Positions 54,915 through 64,000 of a DNA stretch of 64,000 bases are shown one piece after another. This DNA comes from Campylobacter estrildidarum. GTDB lineage: Bacteria; Campylobacterota; Campylobacteria; Campylobacterales; Campylobacteraceae. The stretch is from contig NZ_NXLZ01000002.1 of NCBI RefSeq assembly GCF_005406205.1, positions 1 to 64,000 on the forward strand. Direction: 5' to 3'. Position 1 is the first letter of the stretch; the number at the start of each line of letters is the position of its first letter. The notes under the pieces were generated by a model that searched no databases, was not told the DNA's origin, and saw nothing but the letters and a program-made list of their open reading frames with translations. A program made the position numbers and the translations under genes.

Positions 54915-56216
54915 ATGTTTAAATCAAAAATCACAAAATTATTTTTTAAATACGCTTTACCTAATATGATAAGTTCTGGATTCTTTTCACTTTATATTAT
55001 CATAAATGGTATTTTTGTAGGTCAATTTTTAGGTGCAAAATCCTTAGCGGCAATGGGTATAGCAATGCCTTTTATCTTTGTGCTTTTTACTTTGAGTGAT
55101 TTAATAGCCATAGGCTCATCTGTACAAATTTCTTTAAAACTTGGATCAAAAAAACAAAATTTAGCTAGAGGATTTTTTTCTTTTTGTATCATATTTATAT
55201 TATTAGCATATATTATTATAGGTATATTTGGTTATTTTTTATCTCCTTTTATCGTCTCTTTTTTTAGTGATGATATTGAACTAATTAATTTATCAAGTCA
55301 ATATATAAAAATTTTTATGCTCTTTGCCCCGCTACTATGTTTATCTTTTGCTATGGATAATTACCTAAGAGCTTGTGGAAAAAATGCGTATTCTATGTAT
55401 ATGGGCATTGGTTCAGTTCTTGTTAATATTATTTTAGATTATCTATTTATAGCTTATTTCGATCTTGGTATCACAGGTGCAGCACTCGCTACAAGCATAA
55501 GTTTTAGTCTAGGAAGTTTTATAGGAATTTTGCCCTTTTTAAGCAAACAATTACCCCTTTATTTTACTAAACCAAAAATGAATTTTAAACTTTTTAAAAA
55601 TATTTTATTGAATGGAAGTTCCGAAAGTCTTATGAATATATCTTTAAGCATACTTGGAATTTTTATTAATTATATTTTATTATTAAACGGAGGAGAAATT
55701 GCAGTAGCTATTTTTTCAGCAATTTTATATCTTGATAGTATCATTATGGCTTTGGTAAATGCTATGTATGATGGCGTTATGCCTTTATTGAGCTTTAACG
55801 TTGGAAGTAAAAATATAAATAAAAACAAAGCTTTACTAAAAACAATGGCTTTTTATGGCTGCATATTTAGTTTGATTATCTTTGTAGTTAATATAGTTTT
55901 TGCCAAAGAATTAATGCAAATGTTCAATCAAGAAAAACAATTTTTACAACTTGCTTATTTTGCTTTAATGCTTTATAGTTTTAATTATCTCTTTGCTTGG
56001 TTTAATTCTTTAGTTGCAACTTATCTTACAGCTATAAATCAAGTCAAACGATCTTTAATTTTTACTCTTATACAAGGTCTTTTATTTCCTATGCTTTGTT
56101 TATTGATTTTTGCATTGTTATTTGGCTTTAATGGGATTTTTGTAAGTTTTGCAGTAGCTGAATTTTTAAGCATTTTTATAGCTTATAAATTTTTAAAAAT
56201 TTGCTTTAAGAGATAA
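54915..56216 (+). CDS. MATE-family multidrug efflux transporter
   Basis: A 433-residue, 12-segment transporter of the MATE superfamily. ALPNMISSGFFSLYIIINGI and FVGQFLGAKSLAAMGIAMP near the N terminus are typical of the MepA/DinF-like branch, and the two halves resemble each other (NGSSESLMNISLSILGIFIN near residue 233). It would export cationic or lipophilic compounds using Na+ or H+. The start follows AAGGAT. It ends in a 24-base overlap with the convergent hemD. I do not recall it at this position in NCTC 11168. Confidence 0.85.
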   Translation: MFKSKITKLFFKYALPNMISSGFFSLYIIINGIFVGQFLGAKSLAAMGIAMPFIFVLFTLSDLIAIGSSVQISLKLGSKKQNLARGFFSFCIIFILLAYIIIGIFGYFLSPFIVSFFSDDIELINLSSQYIKIFMLFAPLLCLSFAMDNYLRACGKNAYSMYMGIGSVLVNIILDYLFIAYFDLGITGAALATSISFSLGSFIGILPFLSKQLPLYFTKPKMNFKLFKNILLNGSSESLMNISLSILGIFINYILLLNGGEIAVAIFSAILYLDSIIMALVNAMYDGVMPLLSFNVGSKNINKNKALLKTMAFYGCIFSLIIFVVNIVFAKELMQMFNQEKQFLQLAYFALMLYSFNYLFAWFNSLVATYLTAINQVKRSLIFTLIQGLLFPMLCLLIFALLFGFNGIFVSFAVAEFLSIFIAYKFLKICFKR

Positions 56217-56837
56217 TTTTTTAGCCAAAATAACACATTCTTTGATACTTTGCTTTTCACACACAAAAAGATTTTTAAAATTTAAAAGTTTTTTTGCTGT
56301 GCTTTTTCCAATACTAATAGCAATATCATCTTCATACAAAGTATAATTTTTTAAAAAATTTTCCACACTTAAAGCCGAAGTAAAAATAAATATAGAAGGA
56401 TGAATTAATTTTTCATTGCTTGATTTAAAAACATTTTCATAAACGATCAGCTCATCTAAATCAATACCGCTATTTTTTAAGTCCAAATTTAAAGTTGAAG
56501 CTATAGTTTTTGCCCTTAAATAAAGACATTTTTTGTTTTTCAATTCTTCTTTAAATTCTTTAAAAAATTCGTTTGCATAAGATTTTTTAGCGATTTTAAT
56601 ATTCTTAAATCCTAGCTTTTTAGCCAAACAAGCTGCACTCTCGCCTATAGTATAAATTTCTATATCTAAATTTAAAGGAACTTTACTTTTTTCTAAAGCC
56701 AATAAAGCATTTTTAGAAGTGCAAATTAAAGCATTATATTGATGCAAATTAATGTCAATATCAAAAAAAACAATCTCGTTCAAAATAAGATTTTTTACTC
56801 CTTCAAAAGGAGTTTTATTTAGAAGATAAATTTGCAC
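56193..56837 (-). CDS. hemD: HemD, uroporphyrinogen-III synthase
   Basis: A 214-residue protein of the HemD fold, always poorly conserved. ALICTSKNALLALEKSKV near residue 35, YTIGESAACLAKKLG, LYLRAKTIASTLN, and FIFTSALSVENFLKNY are the usual landmarks. It cyclises hydroxymethylbilane with ring D inversion for haem. It starts with GTG and overlaps thiE by 23 bases. Confidence 0.85.
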   Translation of the reverse strand: MQIYLLNKTPFEGVKNLILNEIVFFDIDINLHQYNALICTSKNALLALEKSKVPLNLDIEIYTIGESAACLAKKLGFKNIKIAKKSYANEFFKEFKEELKNKKCLYLRAKTIASTLNLDLKNSGIDLDELIVYENVFKSSNEKLIHPSIFIFTSALSVENFLKNYTLYEDDIAISIGKSTAKKLLNFKNLFVCEKQSIKECVILAKKLSLKANF

Positions 56838-57447
56838 AAAAAGCTTCCTTAAGTTCTTTTGCGACTAAATAAGGATTATTAGCATCCATAATCGCTCTAA
56901 CAACAGCAACTCCGGCCAAATCAATGGATTTTAACTCAAATATCACTTCTTTATCAATCCCGCCTATAGCCACTACAGGTATAGGGCTTTTTTTGCAAAT
57001 TTGATCCAAGGTTTTTAAATTTATAAGAGAGCTTTCTTTGGTTGGAGTTGTCTTAATCGCACCACAACCTAAATAATCAGCACTTTCTATAAAATCAAGT
57101 TGTTCTAAAGTTTTTAAACTTAAACCTATGATTTTTTTTTCTCCCAAAAGCCTTCTTGCTATACTGATTTCTAAGTCTTCTTGTCCCAAATGCACACCAT
57201 CTGCATCTAAAGCTAAAGCTATATCGATTCTATCATTAATTAAAAAAGGTATTTTATAAATTTTACAAAGTTTTTGCACTTTTTTACCCAACTCATAAAA
57301 CTCACGAGAATTTAGTTCTTTTTCACGCAATTGAATTATACTAACTCCGCCTTTAATAGCTTCTTCAAGTATATTTAAAAATATCTCATCACTTCTTTTT
57401 CCCCTACTCGCAACAAGATATAATTTTAAATCAAGATCATTTCTCAT
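56815..57447 (-). CDS. thiE: ThiE, thiamine-phosphate synthase
   Basis: A 210-residue TIM barrel with IQLREKELNSREF near residue 38, the pyrophosphate-binding FLINDRIDIALALDADGVHLG near residue 70 with QEDL, then GCGAIKTTPTKES near residue 127 and VAIGGIDKEVI. It joins HMP pyrophosphate and thiazole phosphate. The complete motif set makes this the true ThiE, in contrast to the TenI-like gene at 17773-18378. Starts 11 bases inside thiD. Confidence 0.93.
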   Translation of the reverse strand: MRNDLDLKLYLVASRGKRSDEIFLNILEEAIKGGVSIIQLREKELNSREFYELGKKVQKLCKIYKIPFLINDRIDIALALDADGVHLGQEDLEISIARRLLGEKKIIGLSLKTLEQLDFIESADYLGCGAIKTTPTKESSLINLKTLDQICKKSPIPVVAIGGIDKEVIFELKSIDLAGVAVVRAIMDANNPYLVAKELKEAFCANLSSK

Positions 57448-58249
57448 TTAAAAACCTATAAAAATGATTGGTTGGTCCACAACCTTTGCCTAAATTTAAA
57501 GAATAATAGATTGCATTTTTAACATATTCTTTAGCTTCACTTACAGCTTTTACTAAATCATATCCTTTAGCCAAATTACTTGCAATAGCTGAAGAAAGTG
57601 TGCAACCCGTTCCGTGAGTATTTTTAGTTTCTATACGCTCACCTTTTAAAATATGAATTTCTTTACCATCAAAGAGTATATCATTGGCATTACTTTCACT
57701 ATGTCCACCTTTAAGTAAAACGGCCTTAGTGCCCAAAGTGCATAAATATTTTGCTGCCTTTATCATATCTTCTTCATTTGTAATTTTAAAACCACAAAGA
57801 AATTCTGCTTCTGGTATATTTGGAGTAAGTAAGTCAGCAAAAGCAACAATAGTCTTTTTAAAAAAATCACAATTTTCTTCAGGCATTAAAGCATAGCCAT
57901 TTTTAGCAAACATTACAGGATCAATAACTAAATTTTCAGGCTTATAAAGTTCTAAATTTTTCGCAACACAACTCATAAGATCGCGACTTCCTATCATTCC
58001 TATCTTAGTTGCTTTTGGCACTATATCTTCAAAAACAGCCAACATTTGCTCATCAACACTTGAAGTTGATATATCATAAACTGAAATAACCCTTGCTGTA
58101 TTTTCAGCCACAACGCTTAAAATCACACTCATACCAAAAAGTCCATGGGCGCTAAAAGTTTTTAGATCTGCTTGAATTCCAGCTCCTCCACTACAATCAC
58201 TTCCTGCTATTGTTAAAACAGGAATTAAATCACTCCCTTTTGCCTTCAT
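57437..58249 (-). CDS. thiD: ThiD, HMP/HMP-phosphate kinase
   Basis: A 270-residue ribokinase-family kinase with LTIAGSDCSGGAGIQADLKT near residue 13, VIDPVMFAKNG near residue 105, LLTPNIPEAEFL and the catalytic NTHGTGCTLSSAIAS near residue 210. It phosphorylates hydroxymethylpyrimidine twice to supply ThiE. Its start shares a base with the stop of the glycosylase gene upstream. Confidence 0.94.
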   Translation of the reverse strand: MKAKGSDLIPVLTIAGSDCSGGAGIQADLKTFSAHGLFGMSVILSVVAENTARVISVYDISTSSVDEQMLAVFEDIVPKATKIGMIGSRDLMSCVAKNLELYKPENLVIDPVMFAKNGYALMPEENCDFFKKTIVAFADLLTPNIPEAEFLCGFKITNEEDMIKAAKYLCTLGTKAVLLKGGHSESNANDILFDGKEIHILKGERIETKNTHGTGCTLSSAIASNLAKGYDLVKAVSEAKEYVKNAIYYSLNLGKGCGPTNHFYRFLNEK

Positions 58250-58932
58250 TATTCTTCCTTTAAAATTTGAATTAATTTTTCTCCTTCAAAACTTAATTTT
58301 TTGCCCTTAAAAGCAATTTTTCCAAAAGCTATAATCAAAGCATGAAAAATTTGATAAAGTTCATAAAGCTGACAGGATTTATTTAAAATTTTACATAAAT
58401 TATCTTGTTCGCTTTCTATACCACTCTCAAAAAATTCCCTCAATTCTTCATAAGACTCAAATTCATATCCTAAAAATAAAGCAAGTCTGTGAGTATAACT
58501 ATCTACGACTAGAATTTCTCTTTTGCAAAGATAATTTAAAATACTATCAACACTTTCAAAGCCTAAACCTTTAATCTTTAAAAGCCACTCGCGAGAAACA
58601 TTTTCTTTGAAATTTTCTAAATCATTATATTTATTTAAAATTGCCTCAACTAAATCTTTTAAACGTTTTGCTTTGGTATTATAAAATCCACTTGGTTTTA
58701 TAAGCAATGCAAGATCTTGACTTTGCATTTTATTGATTTGTTCTAAAGAGCTAATTTTAGAATTTCGAAGATTATTTAAAGCTTTTAAGACATTATTCCA
58801 ATTTGTATTTTGAGTCAAAACAACCGAAATTAACAATTCAAAATCACTTAAATCCTGATTCTCAAGCCAATCAAATTCCTTAAAATCCAAATTTAAAGCT
58901 AATAATTTTCTAAAAATTCCTGCTCCATCCAT
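58249..58932 (-). CDS. MagIII-like DNA-3-methyladenine glycosylase (HhH-GPD)
   Basis: A 227-residue helix-hairpin-helix glycosylase: LISVVLTQNTNWNNVLKAL near residue 33, hairpin KIKGLGFESVDSILNYLCKR near residue 120, and the catalytic Asp in ILVVDSYTHRLALF. The C-terminal 4Fe-4S cysteine set of endonuclease III is absent, as in Helicobacter MagIII, so base excision of 3-methyladenine is more likely than an AP-lyase Nth role. It lies 19 bases after mfd. Confidence 0.8.
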   Translation of the reverse strand: MDGAGIFRKLLALNLDFKEFDWLENQDLSDFELLISVVLTQNTNWNNVLKALNNLRNSKISSLEQINKMQSQDLALLIKPSGFYNTKAKRLKDLVEAILNKYNDLENFKENVSREWLLKIKGLGFESVDSILNYLCKREILVVDSYTHRLALFLGYEFESYEELREFFESGIESEQDNLCKILNKSCQLYELYQIFHALIIAFGKIAFKGKKLSFEGEKLIQILKEE

Positions 58933-58951
58933 CTAATATCCTTTAAGATGT

Positions 58952-61894
58952 TTATTTTTCATCAATTTTTCTTAAATGTGTTAAAATAGCCTCGATAACA
59001 TCATCATCGTCTTTGCTTCTTGCTTTGATGAATTCTTTTTCATCGTTAAAATTAACAAATTGGATATTTTGCTCAAAATTGCTAATTATTTTAAATTTAC
59101 CTAAAGCCAAAATTTTAATCATCATTAAAGATAAAAATTGCTTAGTATAAACATCTAACTTTCCAAAACGATCCTCAATTTCTCCTTCTATTTCATAGAT
59201 TTCATTGATTTTTTTGCATTTGCTCAAACGACGATAAAGTTCAAGTCTTAAACGATCTTCAGCAATTAATTCCGAATTTAAAAAAGCATTAATATTTAAT
59301 TTTAAATCAATTTTTTTCTCTTCAAAACTTTCCTTTTTGGTTAAAGAATTAAGTTCATCTTCTAACATTTTCAAATACAAACTAAGTCCTATTTGTTCTA
59401 TATGTCCGCTTTGATCAACTCCTAATAAATTTCCACCACCTCTAATTTCAAGATCGTGATAAGCCAAAACAGATCCTGCGCCTAAAAATGAATTACTCTC
59501 TAAGGAAATCAAACGCTTTAAAGCATCTTGGGTGATATTGTCTTTATTTTCAACTAAAAAATAACAATATCCTTGTTTATTGCTTCTACCAACCCTTCCA
59601 CGCAATTGATGCAAATCGGCCATTCCAAAACGATCGCTTTTTTCCACAATAATAGTATTTGCATTAGCTAAATCAATTCCATTTTCAACTATAGAAGTGC
59701 TTAAAAGCAAATCGTATTCTTTATTTTCAAATTTAAGCATTTCTTCTTCTTGCATTTTTGCATCAATTTTAGAATGTAAAATCAAAATCCTTAAATCTTT
59801 AAAAAGCTTAAGCAAATGTCTTTTGCACTGCTCAATACTTGCTATATGATTATGAATATAAAAAATTTGACCTCCACGTCTTAATTCTCTAGCTATGGCT
59901 TCCTTTAAAATCACATCGTCACTCTCTTTAACAAAAGTTCTAACATCCATTCTATCTTCTGGTGGAGTTTGTAAAACGCTATAAGATTTTATAGAACTCA
60001 AAGCCTGATTTAGACTTCTTGGAATAGGAGTTGCAGACATAGATAAAAGATGCGAATTTTGAGTTATTTCTTTTAATTTTTCTTTTTGCTTAACTCCAAA
60101 TTTGTGCTCTTCATCTATAACGACAAGAGCCAAATTTTTACATTCTAAATTTAAAAGTGCGTGAGTGCCGACAACAACACAAGGTTTTTCTTGATCTAAA
60201 TATTGTAAAAGTATTTTTTTATCTTTAGAATTTGTAAAACGATCAAGCTTAAAAATAGGAATTTCAAAATTTTCAAAACGTTTTTTTAAAGTCTTAAAAT
60301 GCTGATGTGATAAAAGTGTCGTTGGCGCAAAGAAAAAAACACTAAAACCACTTTTAACCACTGGATAAATAGCATTCATAGCAACTTCGGTTTTGCCAAA
60401 ACCCACATCTCCGCTTAAAAGCCTGTCCATAACCTTACCGCTTCGAAAATCTTGTAAAATTTCCTCACATACTTTAACTTGATCTTCTGTATAAGAAAAT
60501 CCTGCCTTTGAAACAAAATATGCCTGATCAGCATAATCAACTTGAATAAATTTTGGTTTAAGTAATGATCTCTTTGCTGCCATAATAACAATTTGTGATG
60601 CAATGGTTAAAAGTTTTGTTTTTAATTTTTCTTTTAATTTAATAAAGGTAGTTTTTCCTAAGCGATCTAAAAGTGGAATAGAACCACTTGCACCTAAATA
60701 TTTATCAATAAGATATAAATTTTCAACGGGTAAAAGAAGTTTATCACTATTTTGATATTCAATAGATACAAATTCCTTTTTGGCTCCTGCTACACTAATT
60801 ATTTCAAGCCCTAAAAATTTACCTACACCATAATCCTCATGAACAATAAAATCACCTTGCTTTAATTCATCTATGATTAAATTTGCTCTACGCTTTTGTT
60901 TTTGTTTTTCTTTTTTATTGAGTGAGGCAATAAGCTCTTTGTCGCTAATTAAATTTACAATAAACTCACTTTTTTCAAAATAAATATTCTTAAATTCAGT
61001 AAGCTCTAAAGCTTTAAAAAGAGCCTCATTTTTGGCCAATATTGTAATTTTTTTATTTTGATGAAAATTAAAAAAATCTTTATTATAAAAACTTTCTAAA
61101 TCTTTATATTGTTTCGCCTCGGGAATAATTTTAGCGTTGATCTTGGCTAAATCTTTTTGCCATTCTTTTTCATCAAATTTTTTAATGCTGACAAAATCAA
61201 GTTCTAAATAATCATAAAAATCATCTATACACCAAAAACCTAAAGAATTGATATCATTAATTAAAACATCACTTTTAAAATTTTCTAAATTGGTTTTAAA
61301 ATTTTCATAATTTTGATCAGAAAAATAAGTCAAAAATGGACAAATTTCTAAATTTTCATATTCTATCGGTATTGATTTTTGAGTTACAAGATCAAATTTT
61401 CTAATACTTTCTATTTCTTCATTAAAAAGCAAAATTCTTGTTGGAAGATCTTCATTGATACAAAATATATCAATTATTTCTCCTCTAATACTTACTTCAC
61501 CCTTATCTTGCACCATATCTACAAATTCATAACCCAATCTTGAAATTTCATCACAAAATTGATCAAGTTTAAATACATTATTTTTAGAAAGTATATAATT
61601 TTTCAGGTGAGATTTAGCTGGAAGTTTTTTAAGCACAGTAGAAAGTGGAGAAATTAAAATCTTATTTTTCTCTTCTTTATGGTAGGCGTTTAAAACCTTA
61701 CAAAGATCAAAAAGCTCTTTAGAAAAAGCTCTTAGATCATCTCCAAATTCAGCCCTAAAATCAGGTAAAACAAAAGTTTTAAAACCTTTAAAAAGAGAAA
61801 CTTGAGCTAATAAAAAAGCTTCTTTATCATCTTCGCAAAGTATTAATTGTGCAACATCTGAACCTTGCAAGTATTCAAAAAAACTTGCTTGCAT
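58952..61894 (-). CDS. mfd: Mfd, transcription-repair coupling factor
   Basis: A 980-residue Mfd, shorter than the roughly 1150 aa E. coli protein but usual for Campylobacter. A UvrB-like N-terminal module, the RNA-polymerase-interacting domain (LKQGDFIVHEDYGVGKFLGL near residue 345), a RecG-like motor with Walker A LLSGDVGFGKTEVAMNAI near residue 490 and DEEH box VVIDEEHKFG near 590, and a TRCF C-terminal domain. It removes stalled RNA polymerase at lesions and is known to promote fluoroquinolone resistance mutations in Campylobacter. Confidence 0.94.
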   Translation of the reverse strand: MQASFFEYLQGSDVAQLILCEDDKEAFLLAQVSLFKGFKTFVLPDFRAEFGDDLRAFSKELFDLCKVLNAYHKEEKNKILISPLSTVLKKLPAKSHLKNYILSKNNVFKLDQFCDEISRLGYEFVDMVQDKGEVSIRGEIIDIFCINEDLPTRILLFNEEIESIRKFDLVTQKSIPIEYENLEICPFLTYFSDQNYENFKTNLENFKSDVLINDINSLGFWCIDDFYDYLELDFVSIKKFDEKEWQKDLAKINAKIIPEAKQYKDLESFYNKDFFNFHQNKKITILAKNEALFKALELTEFKNIYFEKSEFIVNLISDKELIASLNKKEKQKQKRRANLIIDELKQGDFIVHEDYGVGKFLGLEIISVAGAKKEFVSIEYQNSDKLLLPVENLYLIDKYLGASGSIPLLDRLGKTTFIKLKEKLKTKLLTIASQIVIMAAKRSLLKPKFIQVDYADQAYFVSKAGFSYTEDQVKVCEEILQDFRSGKVMDRLLSGDVGFGKTEVAMNAIYPVVKSGFSVFFFAPTTLLSHQHFKTLKKRFENFEIPIFKLDRFTNSKDKKILLQYLDQEKPCVVVGTHALLNLECKNLALVVIDEEHKFGVKQKEKLKEITQNSHLLSMSATPIPRSLNQALSSIKSYSVLQTPPEDRMDVRTFVKESDDVILKEAIARELRRGGQIFYIHNHIASIEQCKRHLLKLFKDLRILILHSKIDAKMQEEEMLKFENKEYDLLLSTSIVENGIDLANANTIIVEKSDRFGMADLHQLRGRVGRSNKQGYCYFLVENKDNITQDALKRLISLESNSFLGAGSVLAYHDLEIRGGGNLLGVDQSGHIEQIGLSLYLKMLEDELNSLTKKESFEEKKIDLKLNINAFLNSELIAEDRLRLELYRRLSKCKKINEIYEIEGEIEDRFGKLDVYTKQFLSLMMIKILALGKFKIISNFEQNIQFVNFNDEKEFIKARSKDDDDVIEAILTHLRKIDEK

Positions 61895-62292
61895 TATTCT
61901 TCTGGTGTATTTTCTATCAATCTTACAGGATCATCTTGCCTGATTTTGCTTACCCCATTAAAGCGTCCACCATTTTCTATAGCTAATTCTTTAATGTTAA
62001 TATCCCCATTAACCATACCACCATTTAGAATTTCCAAACTATTTGCCTCTAATTCGCCTTCAAAATAACCATTGACTACTATCTTATCAGCCTTAAGCTC
62101 GCCTTTTAAATTTCCATTTTTTCCAATCACAACTATACTTTCAGAATGGATTACTCCACTTAACTCTCCATCTACATGAAGCATAGATGCAAAATAAAAT
62201 TTACCCTCTATTCTAGCACCAGAAGAGATTACTGTTGTTTCTGAGTTTGTGCTAGATGTTGTGCCGTTACTGCCTTTACTAAAGATTGCCAT
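61894..62292 (-). CDS. Bactofilin (CcmA-like), cell-shape scaffold
   Basis: A 132-residue bactofilin (DUF583): short unstructured N terminus, then a right-handed beta-helix built of hydrophobic repeats (SGARIEGKFYFASMLHVDGE, LSGVIHSESIVVIGKNG, KADKIVVNGYFEGELEANSL). It polymerises into filaments that organise peptidoglycan hydrolases and helical shape. The ATG has AAAGGAGAG just upstream. It overlaps the M23 peptidase gene by 64 bases, the same tight pairing seen for csd1-ccmA in Helicobacter. Confidence 0.9.
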   Translation of the reverse strand: MAIFSKGSNGTTSSTNSETTVISSGARIEGKFYFASMLHVDGELSGVIHSESIVVIGKNGNLKGELKADKIVVNGYFEGELEANSLEILNGGMVNGDINIKELAIENGGRFNGVSKIRQDDPVRLIENTPEE

Positions 62293-63131
62293 GGAACTCT
62301 CCTTTCTTGATTAAAAAAATTATTCATATTTTTTCTTTGCAAATTTAAAAAATACAATGGTTCTAAGGTTTTATTAATAAATCTCACCTCATAATGCAAA
62401 TGCGGTCCTGTCGAAAGACCGGTATTTCCACTATATCCAATCAATTGTCCTTTAGTCACAAATTGTCCAGCCTTAACTACATCTTTTCGCATCATATGAG
62501 CAAAAACAGTTTTAAAACCAAAATTATGAAGTAAAATTACATTATAACCATATCCATTATCACTATATCCTGCAAATTCTACAACTCCACTAGCCGAAGC
62601 ATGAACCGGAGTACCAATTTCTGCCCTTAAATCGATACCTGGATGAAATTCTTTTCTTTTTAAAAGAGGATGCTCTCTCCAGCCAAAATTTCCAGTAATT
62701 CCTTTATTTTCTATAGGCCACCCATTTGGAATTTGTCTTAGAATTTCAACCTGTTGCTCATTAGTAAGTTTAAGATTTTCTAATCTATCTGTAATTGTAA
62801 GATTATTTTCAGCTTCTAAGCCCAAAGCTTCTTCAAAAGAAGCTATTTTATCCTCAATAGCTGCATATTCTTTTGCCTTGTCTTCAACTTTTTTTTGCAT
62901 TTGAATATTAGATAATTCTAATTCTTTGCTTTTTTTCAAAAGCTCTTCTCTTTTTTTACTTACATCAGTAATCTTACTATCAAGATATTGAATATAAAAA
63001 CCGCTAAAAATTAAAAACAAAAGCACAAAAGTAATGATATAAATAAAAATTTTTTTAATAATCTGATTTAAATAAAAATGCTTTGAACCATTAATGTCTG
63101 TAATGGTGATTGTAAATTTATTTTTTATCAC
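62229..63131 (-). CDS. M23 peptidoglycan DD-endopeptidase, cell-shape determinant (Csd1/Pgp3-like)
   Basis: A 300-residue protein with an N-terminal membrane anchor (KIFIYIITFVLLFLIFSGFYI near residue 26), a coiled coil (about 55-110) and a LytM domain with both zinc motifs intact: HPGIDLRAEIGTP (HxxxD) near residue 165 and GPHLHYEVRF (HxH) near residue 240. An active metal site predicts trimming of peptidoglycan crosslinks in the periplasm. The GTG start lies inside the end of folC. Its 3' end overlaps bactofilin by 64 bases. Confidence 0.88.
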   Translation of the reverse strand: MIKNKFTITITDINGSKHFYLNQIIKKIFIYIITFVLLFLIFSGFYIQYLDSKITDVSKKREELLKKSKELELSNIQMQKKVEDKAKEYAAIEDKIASFEEALGLEAENNLTITDRLENLKLTNEQQVEILRQIPNGWPIENKGITGNFGWREHPLLKRKEFHPGIDLRAEIGTPVHASASGVVEFAGYSDNGYGYNVILLHNFGFKTVFAHMMRKDVVKAGQFVTKGQLIGYSGNTGLSTGPHLHYEVRFINKTLEPLYFLNLQRKNMNNFFNQERRVPWQSLVKAVTAQHLAQTQKQQ

Positions 63132-64000
63132 TCCATTCCTTTAAAAAATTTTCAACTAAAGCAAAAGATCCAAAAACTAAAGCTTTTTTTTGCTTCTCCA
63201 AAGAAGTAAATTCTTCACACTTAATTCCTAAAATATCAGCTATTTTATAAATTTCATCATTAGCTAATTTTCTCTCTAAGCTAATATATTTATATATTTT
63301 AATTGTATCAATAATAGGCTTTAATGTTTTTAAAATTTCAAAAATATCTTTATCTTGATAAGAATTATAAACTAAAATCAATTTTTCGCCCATAAATTGT
63401 TCACATAAAGCAGATGCTGCCATTACGTTATGTCCTACATCGATATATAAATTAGGTGTCAATTGCTCACAACGTCCTCTTAAATTCAGTCTTTCTAATT
63501 TTAATAAAGCTAATTTTAATTTTTCTTTTGAAATTAACATCTCAAACGCATTTAAAGCAAGATAAAAATTATGTTTTAAATAGTTAGACAATTTGTATTT
63601 TTGAATATAAATTTCAGCTTGTTTTAATTCTTCGTTTTTTAATTTCCAAGAAATTTTTAAATCAGTTTTTTTTAAAAATGCAATTTTTTTTGCCATTTCT
63701 AAAATTATTGTATCTTGCTCAGATGAAATTAAAGCTTTTTTGGACATAACTTTAAGTTTTGTTCTTGCAATTTGTTCTAAAGAATTACCTAAAATTTGCA
63801 TATGATCAAAGCTTATTTTTGTAAAAATACTCATTTTTTTTTCAAAAACAGAAGTAGCATCATATTCTCCACCTAATCCTGCTTCAAAAATTACATAATC
63901 GCAGTCTTTAAAAAGCACAGCCGCAAGAAAAGTAGCGTATTCAAAATAACTTAGTTTGTTTAAATCTTTTCGAAAAATTTTTTCTAACTCTTCATGCCCT
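63118..64000 (-). CDS. folC: FolC, folylpolyglutamate/dihydrofolate synthase, C-terminal part
   Basis: The frame is open from the right edge (64000) to the stop at 63118, so about 293 residues of the C-terminal part are present and the start and Walker A lie outside. DYVIFEAGLGGEYDAT, FTKISFDHMQILG, LYIDVGHNVMAASAL and VFGSFALVENFL are Mur-ligase-fold FolC signatures (E-x-G-x-G-G-x-x-D-A-T and D-x-A-H-N, here D-V-G-H-N). It adds glutamate to folates. It overlaps the M23 gene by 14 bases. Confidence 0.9.
   Translation of the reverse strand, partial: GHEELEKIFRKDLNKLSYFEYATFLAAVLFKDCDYVIFEAGLGGEYDATSVFEKKMSIFTKISFDHMQILGNSLEQIARTKLKVMSKKALISSEQDTIILEMAKKIAFLKKTDLKISWKLKNEELKQAEIYIQKYKLSNYLKHNFYLALNAFEMLISKEKLKLALLKLERLNLRGRCEQLTPNLYIDVGHNVMAASALCEQFMGEKLILVYNSYQDKDIFEILKTLKPIIDTIKIYKYISLERKLANDEIYKIADILGIKCEEFTSLEKQKKALVFGSFALVENFLKEWSDKK

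Noticed and set aside
58249-58932. Calling the HhH glycosylase endonuclease III (nth).
   Set aside because: The four-cysteine iron-sulfur loop of Nth is missing; MagIII-like is the better fit.

Overview
The window is AT-rich, densely packed DNA that reads as a Campylobacter chromosome of the C. jejuni/C. coli group. The reasons are gene content and order (cmeDEF, ftsW-murG, thiSFGH, dapE, mutS2, murC, guaB-gatA-ileS, rdxA-pgsA-rseP, rpsF-ssb-rpsR, lon-bamD, fliW, ctsT, hemD-thiE-thiD, mfd, bactofilin-M23, folC), extended -10 promoters with little -35 signal, homopolymeric G tracts of phase-variation type, and many 1-8 base overlaps. I cannot fix the species from sequence alone. Comparisons with C. 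jejuni NCTC 11168 are from memory.

Layout. 1-5940 is an accessory iron block: the start of an AMP-binding ligase gene with a poly-G tract against its promoter, then a complete ferrichrome-type uptake system (fhuC-fhuD-fhuB, with fhuA divergent). 5986-11006 is the cmeDEF RND efflux operon. 11027-17700 holds a J-domain protein, an N-end-rule aminoacyltransferase, pycA, ftsW-murG and an MFS transporter. 17773-28051 is a long leftward run: cobB, lysE-like and dapE, then a restriction-modification/HEPN island, then thiS-thiF-thiG-thiH-tenI. 28152-40785 is another leftward run with mutS2, murC, a phase-variable LtaS-like sulfatase gene that is out of frame here, a nitrilase-like pseudoenzyme, xseB, guaB, gatA, a tiny membrane protein and ileS. 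40871-45891 is rightward (CinA-like, two nitroreductases including rdxA, pgsA, rseP, VirK-like). 45874-48143 is a sugar epimerase/MFS cassette. 48404-49568 is rpsF-ssb-rpsR. Then come lon and bamD (leftward), fliW and three pseudopilin-like transformation genes, a MATE transporter, and a leftward run from folC through M23 peptidase, bactofilin, mfd, a MagIII-like glycosylase and thiD-thiE to hemD.

The most interesting locus is 21273-25649, between dapE and thiS. It has a nuclease-methyltransferase fusion, a small HEPN-type putative RNase translationally coupled to a two-TRD specificity subunit, and, in the 115-bp gap upstream of the HEPN gene, a compact GC-rich structured RNA candidate on the opposite strand with its own -10 box and U-run. 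This looks like a BcgI-type R-M system carrying an abortive-infection HEPN/RNA module, seated directly in front of thiS. A second theme is on/off switching: poly-G(9) tracts sit at the AMP-ligase promoter and inside the LtaS-like gene. Other points are a possibly leaderless cmeD, hairpins covering the murC and rpsF ribosome-binding sites, a sigma-54-type promoter before fliW, and a 23-codon leader ORF in a hairpin ahead of the MATE gene. I saw no tRNA, rRNA, CRISPR array or insertion sequence.
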